Assembly (NCBI GenBank): GCA_902795725.1
Contig: CADBLY010000012.1
Coordinates: 1-14,369 of the forward strand
Reading direction: 5' to 3'
Length of the DNA stretch: 14,369 nucleotides
Source: an uncultured Erysipelotrichaceae bacterium
Lineage (GTDB): Bacteria; Bacillota_I; Bacilli_A; RF39; UBA660
Within the stretch, counting starts at the first letter, position 1, and each line of letters begins with the position of its first letter. The notes under the pieces were generated by a model. The model saw only the letters and a program-made list of their open reading frames with translations, was not told where the DNA came from and made no database searches. Positions 6,782 through 12,960 of this stretch are shown in pieces. Made by a program: the position numbers and the translations under genes.

Positions 6782-8092
6782 ATGAAAAAACCAGTTGTTG
6801 CTTTACTTGGAAGACCTAATGTCGGTAAAAGTACTATTTTTAATAGGTTAGTTGGTAGAAAGGTATCAATTATTGAGGATACTCCAGGTATTACAAGAGA
6901 TAGAGTATATGGTACAGTTATTAGTAATGATAGGGAATATCATTTAATTGATACGGGTGGTATTGAATTAAATGATGAAGGCTTTAATAAGGATATAAAG
7001 ATGCAGGTATCTCTTGCTATTGATGAAGCTGATTTAATATTGTTTGTTGTTGATGGTAAGGATGGTCTTACTGTTGATGATTTTTATATTCGAGATATGT
7101 TAAAGAAGATATCAGATAAAGTTATTGTGGTTATTAATAAGTGTGATAGTAAAAGAATTAAGGAAACAGAATATGAATTCTATGAATTAGGTTTTCAGGA
7201 TTATATTAAGGTTAGTGGTGAACACGGAGATAACATATATAAATTAAAGGAATTAATTGATAATAATATTCCTGTTTATAAAGAGAAGGAAGATTCTAGT
7301 ATAAAATTCTCTATAATTGGAAGGCCTAATGTAGGTAAGAGTAGTTTAGTTAATGCTATTTTAAATGAAGAACGTGCGATTGTTAGTAATGTTGCAGGTA
7401 CTACTCGTGATGCTGTTGATACAGAGTTTAAATATCATGATAAATTATATACGGTTATTGATACGGCTGGTATGCGAAAAAAGGGTAAGGTATATGAGTC
7501 TGTTGAAAAGTATAGTTTGCTTCGTAGTATGAAAGCTATTGATAGATCGGATGTCTGCGTAGTTGTTATTGATGCTTCAGAAGGTATTATAGAACATGAT
7601 AAACATATTGCTGGATATGCTATTGAAGCAGGTAAAGCTTTAGTATTAGTGGTTAATAAATGGGATACAATTGAAGATAAAGATAATAGTATGAAAAAAT
7701 GGATTAGTGATATTAGAGCTCATTTCCAATTTATGCCTTATGTTCATATTGTTTTCTTATCAGCTAAAACTAAAAAAAGAATTCATACACTTATGCCTGA
7801 AGTATTAAATGCTTATGATAATAGTCATAAGGAGATTAAGACTAGTTTAATTAATGATGTTATTATGGAAGCATATCAATTAAATATTCCACCTTCTTAT
7901 AAGGGGAAGAGATTAAAAATATATTTTACTAGTCAGGTTAGGACTTGTCCACCTACATTTAATATTCAGGTAAATAGTAAGGGCTTAGTTCATTTTTCTT
8001 ATGAACGTTATTTAGAAAATAAAATAAGAGAATCTTTTGATTTTGATGGGACTCCGATTGTTATTCAATTTAAGAATAAAGGAGAGAAGTAA
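6782..8092 (+). CDS. der: Ribosome-assembly GTPase Der (EngA)
   Basis: Essential cytoplasmic GTPase with two tandem G domains, needed for maturation of the 50S ribosomal subunit. The 436-aa length is exactly typical. Domain 1 has GRPNVGKST (P-loop from residue 10), TPGITRDR, LIDTGG and NKCD. Domain 2 has GRPNVGKSS (180-187), AGTTRDAVD, VIDTAGMRKKGK and NKWD. A C-terminal KH-like domain follows, including SYKGKRLKIYFTSQV and a basic tail. The ATG at 6782 follows GGTGAT and matches the conserved N-terminus. The downstream neighbour is a spoVIF-like gene rather than the gpsA/hup often found after der; a strong hairpin separates the two. Confidence 0.98.
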   Translation: MKKPVVALLGRPNVGKSTIFNRLVGRKVSIIEDTPGITRDRVYGTVISNDREYHLIDTGGIELNDEGFNKDIKMQVSLAIDEADLILFVVDGKDGLTVDDFYIRDMLKKISDKVIVVINKCDSKRIKETEYEFYELGFQDYIKVSGEHGDNIYKLKELIDNNIPVYKEKEDSSIKFSIIGRPNVGKSSLVNAILNEERAIVSNVAGTTRDAVDTEFKYHDKLYTVIDTAGMRKKGKVYESVEKYSLLRSMKAIDRSDVCVVVIDASEGIIEHDKHIAGYAIEAGKALVLVVNKWDTIEDKDNSMKKWISDIRAHFQFMPYVHIVFLSAKTKKRIHTLMPEVLNAYDNSHKEIKTSLINDVIMEAYQLNIPPSYKGKRLKIYFTSQVRTCPPTFNIQVNSKGLVHFSYERYLENKIRESFDFDGTPIVIQFKNKGEK

Positions 8093-8098
8093 CTGAAT

Positions 8099-8135
8099 AA
8101 TCTCCTAATCATATATTAGATTAGGAGGTTTTTTT
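8099..8135 (+). terminator. 12-bp hairpin with T run: der terminator whose 3' arm is the next gene's ribosome binding site
   Basis: AATCTCCTAATC (8099-8110) pairs over 12 bp (one G-T pair) with 8119-8130 around the loop ATATATTA. Seven Ts follow at 8129-8135 and the next ATG is at 8136. AGGAGG (8123-8128), the ribosome binding site of the next gene at seven-base spacing, is entirely inside the 3' arm. The structure can therefore both stop transcription and hide the translation signal. Confidence 0.85.
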
Positions 8136-8378
8136 ATGGCTTTTAATGATAAGTTTTTTGATAAAGTAAAAAAAAGAAGTGGGGTAGATAAAAATACTAT
8201 TCTTGGTTTAGCTAAGAAGTTACAGGAGAAGGATTTGAAGGATGAAGGCACTTTAAGAGAAGTAATTCAAACTTTAAGTAATATGACGGGTAAGGGTGTT
8301 TCTAAGGAACAAGAAGATAAAATAATAAATGCTGTTGTTAATGATAAAGTTCCTAAGGATATGGGGAATATGTTTTAA
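8136..8378 (+). CDS. spoVIF: Stage VI sporulation protein F (SpoVIF/YjcC family)
   Basis: The 80-aa small soluble protein matches the SpoVIF family from end to end: FDKVKKRSGVDKNTILGLAKKLQEKDLKDE, TLREVIQTLSNMTGK, VSKEQEDKIINAVVNDKVPKD and a final MF. In Bacillus, SpoVIF acts in the mother cell during spore coat assembly and influences GerE-dependent coat genes. Length and the conserved VSKE.EDKI / N.K.P.D blocks are as in the family, which has no catalytic residues. Its ribosome binding site lies in the hairpin that ends der, and no separate promoter is visible, so it depends on read-through from der or on an undetected promoter. Its presence implies a spore former or the recent descendant of one. 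Confidence 0.85.
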   Translation: MAFNDKFFDKVKKRSGVDKNTILGLAKKLQEKDLKDEGTLREVIQTLSNMTGKGVSKEQEDKIINAVVNDKVPKDMGNMF

Positions 8379-8443
8379 TGTGTCAAGTAAGTGTCTAAAT
8401 TAGTTAATTTTAATAAATATTTAGTATAAAAAGGGGAGAAGTG

Positions 8444-8467
8444 TGTTATAGTATGAGTGGAAGTGAT
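8444..8467 (+). promoter_or_regulatory. Candidate extended -10 promoter and ribosome binding site for the small membrane protein
   Basis: TG-T-TATAGT (8444-8452) resembles an extended -10 box. GGAAGTGAT (8459-8467) is a strong ribosome binding site five to seven bases before the ATG at 8472. The in-frame GTG at 8457 overlaps this site and is unlikely to be used. No convincing -35 is seen. Confidence 0.35.
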
Positions 8468-8471
8468 AATT

Positions 8472-8789
8472 ATGGATGAAAAAATAATAAATATGGATAC
8501 TTATACTTATAGTACAATTATACCTGATAAGGTTATAGAAGCATATGCTTTAAGAAGTGATGAATTACAAAAAATTGAAAATAAAGCATATCGTGATGCT
8601 TTAATTTGCGGAATTGATAATTATCATAAGATATATTCAAGTAATAATTTAGAATCAGAACAGGTAGAAAAGCCTAAAGTGTTTGTTAAAAAAGCAGGCT
8701 TTATGGATGTTTCGATGTTTATTGATCTTTTGATTGTATCGGTTGCAATAATTTTATTAATTATGATTATTTTGGGGACTAGATATTAG
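8472..8789 (+). CDS. Small tail-anchored membrane protein, unknown function
   Basis: I do not recognise a family. The start at 8472 (105 aa) is chosen because GGAAGTGAT lies just upstream. Residues ~1-65 are soluble and mostly helical (DKVIEAYALRSDELQKIENKAYRDALICGIDNYHKI). A short polar linker rich in S, N, E and K follows. A single hydrophobic helix lies at the extreme C-terminus (MFIDLLIVSVAIILLIMIILG) with only TRY after it. With no signal peptide and a C-terminal anchor, the soluble part should face the cytoplasm. It may be coexpressed with the coiled-coil gene 37 bases downstream, although a weak hairpin and a new -10 box lie between them. Confidence 0.7.
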   Translation: MDEKIINMDTYTYSTIIPDKVIEAYALRSDELQKIENKAYRDALICGIDNYHKIYSSNNLESEQVEKPKVFVKKAGFMDVSMFIDLLIVSVAIILLIMIILGTRY

Positions 8790-8800
8790 TCTTTTTCTTT
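8775..8800 (+). terminator. Weak terminator overlapping the end of the small membrane protein gene
   Basis: GACTA (8777-8781) pairs with TAGTC (8787-8791) and can be extended by G-T pairs, with loop GATAT, followed by TTTTTCTTT. The TAG stop codon is the start of the 3' arm. Confidence 0.5.
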
Positions 8801-8802
8801 TG

Positions 8803-8822
8803 TATAATAGTTGGTGTGGTGA
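8803..8822 (+). promoter_or_regulatory. TATAAT box and ribosome binding site before the 535-aa protein
   Basis: TATAAT lies at 8803-8808, with TAGATA (four of six to TTGACA) 17 bases upstream at 8780-8785. GGTGAT (8817-8822) precedes the ATG at 8827. The string TTTTCTTTTGTATAAT recurs before 12961. An in-frame TTG at 8800 overlaps the -10 region, so it is not used as the start. Confidence 0.45.
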
Positions 8823-8826
8823 TGAT

Positions 8827-10434
8827 ATGGATTTTATTGATAATGATGATAGTGATACTTCTAGAGTTAAGGGTTCTAGTAAGGATAGGGTTATTAGTTT
8901 TTTCTATCGTAAACGATATAAGGCTAAATTGGTAAAACAGGGAAAAATAATTACACTATCAAGAAGAATAATATTAAATGCTCCTAGATTAAAGAGAAAT
9001 ATATATAGTAGAGTTAATACTTTATCGGATTTAAAGTTAAAAGGAATTTCTTATATAGAAGTTGATCCTAATTTAGAAAAGTTTGATTTTGATAAATATG
9101 ATTATTATATAATTAAACCTGTTAGAAGAAAAGGAATATGTAACGATAAGAAAGAAGAATCGTTTAAGGGTAGATTATCTAAAATGAGTTCTATTAGTAC
9201 AAAAGGATTGGATTATCGAATTAAGGATACAAAACGAATAGTTGATGATACAAAAAGAAAGCTAAATAAGGTAAGGATTAATTTGGAATATCCAGTATTA
9301 CATCGTGAAGATTTATCTAAAATGTACAATGGTATTAGAGAAAATATTGATGATTTAAAATATGAATATGAAATATTAAAAGGAGAAACTGATAACCGTA
9401 GTTATCCTTTTGAAGAAGCTATTAAAATTATTGATAATATAACGAGTTATGATAAAGATAATATAAAGAAGATGAATGATATGTTATCGGTTGCTAGTTT
9501 GGAACTTAATAAATTGGATTTTAATAATAGAATAAAGAAGAAAAAAAATGACATGGAAAGTAATAAAAACATTAATATTAAGGAAGAAGTTTTAGATGTT
9601 AATCTATATAGTAAACCAAAAGGTATTGATGATGAGATAATTGATGGTAAGGCACATGATGATTATGTTGATAAAGTAATTACAGATAATATAGAAAAAA
9701 AAGATGAAGAAGTAAAAGAAGATAATGATAATTCTTCGGAAGAGTTAAATAATGATCCAATAGAAGAGATAATAACTATTAAACTTTTTAAGGAAGATAT
9801 TGTTAATAAAAAACGTTTAGATCAAGTTGATATGGATATAAGTACTATTAAAAGCTATGAAGAAAGAATTGCTTATGAATTACAAAGACAAAGAGAGATT
9901 ATTCATAAAATGTACAGTAAGGTTGGTAAGGTATCTAAAGAAATAAATAAGACATATCAAGTAACGGGATATGCGAGAATGATATCTTCGTTTGGAAATA
10001 TTGCAATGGGTATGCTTACTTTACCATTGACTAATGTTCATATTTTTAATTTAACACTCGGTTCAAAACTAATTAATAAGGGAATAAAAAAACTAAAAAA
10101 AGGTTTGGATACGAAGGAGAAGATAGTAGTTGATTATAAATATGAAGATTTAAGTAGTGAAATAAACAAAGGAAAAAATGACTTAGAGAGTGTGAATTAT
10201 TTAATTACTGATTCTTTAGAAGAATTAGAAAATCTTAAGATAAAATTTATACAAGAGTTTAAAAATTTTGAGTATCAAATACCTGATTATGATCGTACAT
10301 TAAAGAGTATAGATATATTGAGTAATAAATTAAAAGATAATCAAAAGAAGGTAAATGATATGAATAGAGATTTATCTAAGCAAGAAGATAAAAATAAAGT
10401 TATGATTAAAAAAATAAATAATAAGGAGTATTAA
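8827..10434 (+). CDS. Coiled-coil protein of unknown function (535 aa)
   Basis: I do not recognise a family. The start at 8827 follows GGTGAT. The N-terminus is acidic and then strongly basic (FFYRKRYKAKLVKQGKIITLSRRI). A small globular part containing KGISYIEVDPNLEKF and DYYIIKPVRRKG follows, to about residue 105. Two long charged helical stretches (~115-255 and ~335-380, 460-530) look like coiled coils. A low-complexity acidic D/E/N-rich linker (~255-320) lies between them. One amphipathic to hydrophobic stretch, MISSFGNIAMGMLTLPLTNVHIF (about 395-420), may insert into or lie on the membrane. There is no signal peptide, so it is probably cytoplasmic or peripheral to the membrane. The next gene starts at the base after this stop codon and has its ribosome binding site inside this gene's end, so translation of the two is coupled. 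A structural or scaffold role is only a guess. Confidence 0.75.
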   Translation: MDFIDNDDSDTSRVKGSSKDRVISFFYRKRYKAKLVKQGKIITLSRRIILNAPRLKRNIYSRVNTLSDLKLKGISYIEVDPNLEKFDFDKYDYYIIKPVRRKGICNDKKEESFKGRLSKMSSISTKGLDYRIKDTKRIVDDTKRKLNKVRINLEYPVLHREDLSKMYNGIRENIDDLKYEYEILKGETDNRSYPFEEAIKIIDNITSYDKDNIKKMNDMLSVASLELNKLDFNNRIKKKKNDMESNKNINIKEEVLDVNLYSKPKGIDDEIIDGKAHDDYVDKVITDNIEKKDEEVKEDNDNSSEELNNDPIEEIITIKLFKEDIVNKKRLDQVDMDISTIKSYEERIAYELQRQREIIHKMYSKVGKVSKEINKTYQVTGYARMISSFGNIAMGMLTLPLTNVHIFNLTLGSKLINKGIKKLKKGLDTKEKIVVDYKYEDLSSEINKGKNDLESVNYLITDSLEELENLKIKFIQEFKNFEYQIPDYDRTLKSIDILSNKLKDNQKKVNDMNRDLSKQEDKNKVMIKKINNKEY

Positions 10435-10905
10435 ATGAAAGATGTAGTTAAAATTTTAACGGATTTAAATAAAACGGTATCTTGTATGGAGTCGTGTACA
10501 GGTGGATATATAGCTAATGAAATTACTAATTGTGAAGGTGCGAGTGAAGTAATAAAGTTTAGTGCGGTTACTTATTCAAATGAATATAAAATTAAAATGG
10601 GAGTTTCTAAAGAGGTTATTGATAAATATACGGTTTATAGTCAACAGACTGCTCAGGCAATGGCTTATAGTATTTCTAATTATGCACATTCTAATTATGG
10701 AATAGGGATAACTGGTAAATTGAATAGAATAGATAAAAGAAATCTTTATGGTGATGATAGTATTGTATATGTAAGTATTTATGATAGAGATAAGGATAAG
10801 TATAATAATTTAAAAGTTGTTGCTCAAAAGGTAAGTAGAGAAAAGAATAAAGAGTATATATGTAATTTAATAGTAAAAAAATTTAAAGAAATTAGTAAAA
10901 ACTAA
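10435..10905 (+). CDS. CinA C-terminal-domain protein (nicotinamide-nucleotide amidohydrolase family, divergent)
   Basis: The 156-aa protein has the size of a stand-alone CinA C-terminal domain (PncC type). PncC converts NMN to nicotinate mononucleotide and ammonia in pyridine nucleotide salvage. The hallmarks are MESCTGGYIANEI (SCTGG, residues ~19-23), GASEVIKFSAVTYSNEYKIKMGV (with the conserved YSNE.K lysine) and GIGITG. The usual ITGIAGP is replaced by ITGKLNR followed by a polar segment (IDKRNLYGDDS) before VYVSIYD, so the substrate loop differs and NMN activity is uncertain. The ATG abuts the preceding TAA, with AAGGAG inside the upstream gene as ribosome binding site, so it is an operon partner of the coiled-coil protein. 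I give no gene symbol because the family assignment is good but the activity is not assured. Confidence 0.85.
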   Translation: MKDVVKILTDLNKTVSCMESCTGGYIANEITNCEGASEVIKFSAVTYSNEYKIKMGVSKEVIDKYTVYSQQTAQAMAYSISNYAHSNYGIGITGKLNRIDKRNLYGDDSIVYVSIYDRDKDKYNNLKVVAQKVSREKNKEYICNLIVKKFKEISKN

Positions 10906-10913
10906 TTTTTTTT
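10889..10913 (+). terminator. Terminator overlapping the end of the CinA-like gene
   Basis: AAATTAGT (10889-10896) and ACTAATTT (10901-10908) form a perfect 8-bp stem around AAAA, with a T run to 10913. The TAA stop lies in the 3' arm. Confidence 0.75.
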
Positions 10914-10930
10914 AATATTTATTTAATAAA

Positions 10931-10952
10931 ACTGGTTTATGATGATACCAGT
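10931..10952. promoter_or_regulatory. Inverted repeat ACTGGT-N10-ACCAGT (candidate operator)
   Basis: There are perfect 6-bp arms at 10931-10936 and 10947-10952. The loop contains TATGAT (10938-10943), which could be a -10 box. A repressor-type operator over a promoter is one reading and an RNA hairpin in the leader is another. No -35 is clear. Confidence 0.4.
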
Positions 10953-10972
10953 GAAGGGAAGTGATATATGAA
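10953..10972 (+). repeat. Ribosome-binding-site/ATG repeat, copy 1
   Basis: GAAGGGAAGTGATATATGAA at 10953-10972 recurs with one substitution (T to C) at 11010-11029, 57 bases further on. Each copy contains a strong Shine-Dalgarno sequence and an ATG. Confidence 0.65.
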
Positions 10973-10997
10973 TAATTATAAGTTTAATGTTTATTAA
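10968..10997 (+). CDS. Mini-ORF 1 in the leader of the beta-helix gene (9 codons)
   Basis: The ATG at 10968 follows GAAGGGAAGTGAT at good spacing and encodes MNNYKFNVY before TAA. It could be a translated leader peptide or the scar of a decayed small gene. Only the strong ribosome binding site and the parallel unit downstream support it. Confidence 0.25.
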   Translation: MNNYKFNVY

Positions 10998-11009
10998 ATA
11001 AAATATGTA

Positions 11010-11029
11010 GAAGGGAAGCGATATATGAA
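11010..11029 (+). repeat. Ribosome-binding-site/ATG repeat, copy 2
   Basis: GAAGGGAAGCGATATATGAA is the second copy of the 10953-10972 unit. Its ATG (11025) opens a 6-codon frame. Confidence 0.65.
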
Positions 11030-11045
11030 AAATGCTAGTTTTTAA
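11025..11045 (+). CDS. Mini-ORF 2 in the leader of the beta-helix gene (6 codons)
   Basis: ATG at 11025, peptide MKNASF, TAA. A third unit follows: GAAAGGG, then ATG ATA GAA TAA at 11060-11071. The whole 10914-11102 gap holds only the inverted repeat, these units and the ribosome binding site AAAGGA (11089-11094) of the next gene. Confidence 0.22.
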   Translation: MKNASF

Positions 11046-11102
11046 GAAAGGGATGATAAATGATAGAATAAATTTTATTATAACAATGAAAGGATGGTAG
11101 AT

Positions 11103-12893
11103 ATGAAAAGAAGTATAAAGAATAGTATTATGATAGTTTGCTTAATTGGTTTAATTGGAATGATGATTGTAACTATTAAGATGGCAGGTTTAAATAGTTC
11201 TTCTAAGGTACCAAGTATTCAACATAATATAATGTTAAATCAAAGTAATCATTCTAATAGTGAACATAATAAATCACCTGTGAGACATGATAAAAACAAT
11301 GATAATCAAACTACTAATAATTCCCCTAGTAGATCTGATGAAGATAATAAACAAAATAATACACCAACAGATAAACCGAGTAAAAGTGGTAATATACAAA
11401 GTAATTCTACAGGTAATTCATCTAGTACTTTAGATGAATCTAATAAAAAACAATCATATGATGAACAACGCCAAACATCTAATATGAGCAATGATGGTGT
11501 AGATATGATATATTATATAGTTTTTGGTTTTGAAAGCTTTATTATAGCTGGTATAATTATATATTTAATTATGTCTAAATTTAATAAAAAGAGTTTAAAA
11601 GATACTTTTAAAAGCAGTGATAAAGCATTGATTTATTTATTAAGTATAGTCATTTTAACTTCGGTATTAACTTTTATTGATAGTAAATTAGTTAATTCAA
11701 AGGTTAATAGTACTGAAAAGATAAGTAAGGATAATATAATTCAAAGTGGAAAAAAAGAAGTAACAAAGGAAGAAACAATTAGTGATGATATTTCTACTAG
11801 TAAATCTGATGAAAGTGGTATTGTTGTTAAAGATGGTGGTAAAGCTAAGATTAATGGTAGTAAGATAGAGAAAAGTGGTGATACATCAAATACAGAGAAT
11901 AGTGATTTTCATGGCGTAAATGCTGGTATATTAGTTACTAAAGGATCTAAAGCTACTATAAAAAAAGCTAAGATTAAAACAAGTGCGAATGGTGGCAATG
12001 GTGTGTTTGCTACAGGTACTCATGCAAAAGTTAAGATAAGTAATTCTACTATTGAGACAACTGGTGATTCATCATCTCGTGGATTAGATGCTACGTATGG
12101 TGGAACTATAGATGCTGACAATGTTAAAATAACAACACAAGGGAATTCTTCTGCTGCACTTGCTACTGATAGAGGTGAAGGAACGGTGAGTGTTAGTGAA
12201 TCAACTTTAGAAACAAATGGTAGTGGATCTCCAGATATTTATTCAACAGGGGATATAAGTGTTACAGATACTAATGGTGTTGCTAATAATTCACAGATGG
12301 TGGTAATTGAAGGAGCTAATACGGCAACTGTTATATCATCTTCTTTAAAGGCATCAGGTGCAGGAAATAGAAAAAATGTTGATGATTGTGGTGTTATGAT
12401 TTATCAATCAATGAGTGGTGATGCAAGTAATGGTACAGGAATATTTACAGCGCATGATTCTAATCTTACTTTAACTTCAACTAAAGCGCCTTTCTTCTTT
12501 GTTACTAATACTAGTGCAGTTATTAATTTAGAGAACACAAAGTTATCTTATAATAGTAATATTCTACTTAATGTTAAAGGTACTAGTGAATGGGGGGAGA
12601 TTAATTCTAATGGTGGTGATGTTATAATGAACACTACTAATCAAGATTTAGTTGGTGATATAAAGGTGGATAGTATTTCTACACTTGAGTTAAATCTTAC
12701 TAAATCGACATATAAGGGAGCAATTAATACAGATAATACAGCTAAGAAGATTAAACTAAAATTAGATGAAGAATCAACTATCACACTTACTTCTGATACT
12801 TATGTAACTGATTTAGATGATGAATTAGCTGATTATTCAAATATTAATTTTAATGGTTATAAATTATTTGTTAATGGGAAAGCAATTAACTAG
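11103..12893 (+). CDS. Membrane-anchored extracellular beta-helix protein (adhesin-like)
   Basis: The protein is 596 aa from the ATG at 11103; an in-frame ATG at 11094 sits on the ribosome binding site and is less likely. Residues ~8-29 are transmembrane segment 1. Residues ~30-134 are a hydrophilic linker rich in N, S, D and K. Segment 2 is at ~136-158 (YYIVFGFESFIIAGIIIYLI), followed by a lysine-rich loop, and segment 3 at ~173-193 (ALIYLLSIVILTSVLTFI). The positive-inside rule puts the linker and everything after segment 3 outside. From ~235, repeats of the form GGKAKINGSKIEKSG, GSKATIKKAKIKTSANGGNGV, HAKVKISNSTIETTGDSSSRG and GTIDADNVKITTQGNSSA read as turns of a right-handed parallel beta-helix running almost to the C-terminus. 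No catalytic motif is evident, so surface binding is more likely than polysaccharide cleavage. Function is unknown. Confidence 0.75.
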   Translation: MKRSIKNSIMIVCLIGLIGMMIVTIKMAGLNSSSKVPSIQHNIMLNQSNHSNSEHNKSPVRHDKNNDNQTTNNSPSRSDEDNKQNNTPTDKPSKSGNIQSNSTGNSSSTLDESNKKQSYDEQRQTSNMSNDGVDMIYYIVFGFESFIIAGIIIYLIMSKFNKKSLKDTFKSSDKALIYLLSIVILTSVLTFIDSKLVNSKVNSTEKISKDNIIQSGKKEVTKEETISDDISTSKSDESGIVVKDGGKAKINGSKIEKSGDTSNTENSDFHGVNAGILVTKGSKATIKKAKIKTSANGGNGVFATGTHAKVKISNSTIETTGDSSSRGLDATYGGTIDADNVKITTQGNSSAALATDRGEGTVSVSESTLETNGSGSPDIYSTGDISVTDTNGVANNSQMVVIEGANTATVISSSLKASGAGNRKNVDDCGVMIYQSMSGDASNGTGIFTAHDSNLTLTSTKAPFFFVTNTSAVINLENTKLSYNSNILLNVKGTSEWGEINSNGGDVIMNTTNQDLVGDIKVDSISTLELNLTKSTYKGAINTDNTAKKIKLKLDEESTITLTSDTYVTDLDDELADYSNINFNGYKLFVNGKAIN

Positions 12894-12910
12894 TTGATTT
12901 CTTATTTTTT
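12884..12910 (+). terminator. Weak hairpin and T-rich tract at the end of the beta-helix gene
   Basis: AATTAA (12884-12889) pairs with TTGATT (12894-12899) around CTAG, which contains the TAG stop. TTCTTATTTTTT follows. The short, A/T-only stem makes this a weak terminator, and its 3' arm doubles as the next -35 box. Confidence 0.4.
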
Positions 12911-12922
12911 CTTTTGTATAAT
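12894..12922 (+). promoter_or_regulatory. Sigma-A-type promoter of the cmpB-like/nuclease operon
   Basis: TTGATT (12894-12899), a 17-base spacer and TATAAT (12917-12922): the best-formed promoter in the window. AAAGGA (12945-12950) is the ribosome binding site for the ATG at 12961. Confidence 0.6.
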
Positions 12923-12960
12923 TTATATAGGTAGTAATATAAAAGAAAGGATTGAGTAGT

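Noticed and set aside
8800..8802. TTG start for the 535-aa protein (likewise GTG 8457, TTG 12952 and ATG 11094 for other genes)
   Set aside because: Each overlaps the promoter or ribosome binding site of a better-placed ATG.
11306..11491. 61-codon open frame on the minus strand inside the beta-helix gene
   Set aside because: It lies opposite the low-complexity N/S-rich linker; its leucine/serine-rich translation is a composition artefact.
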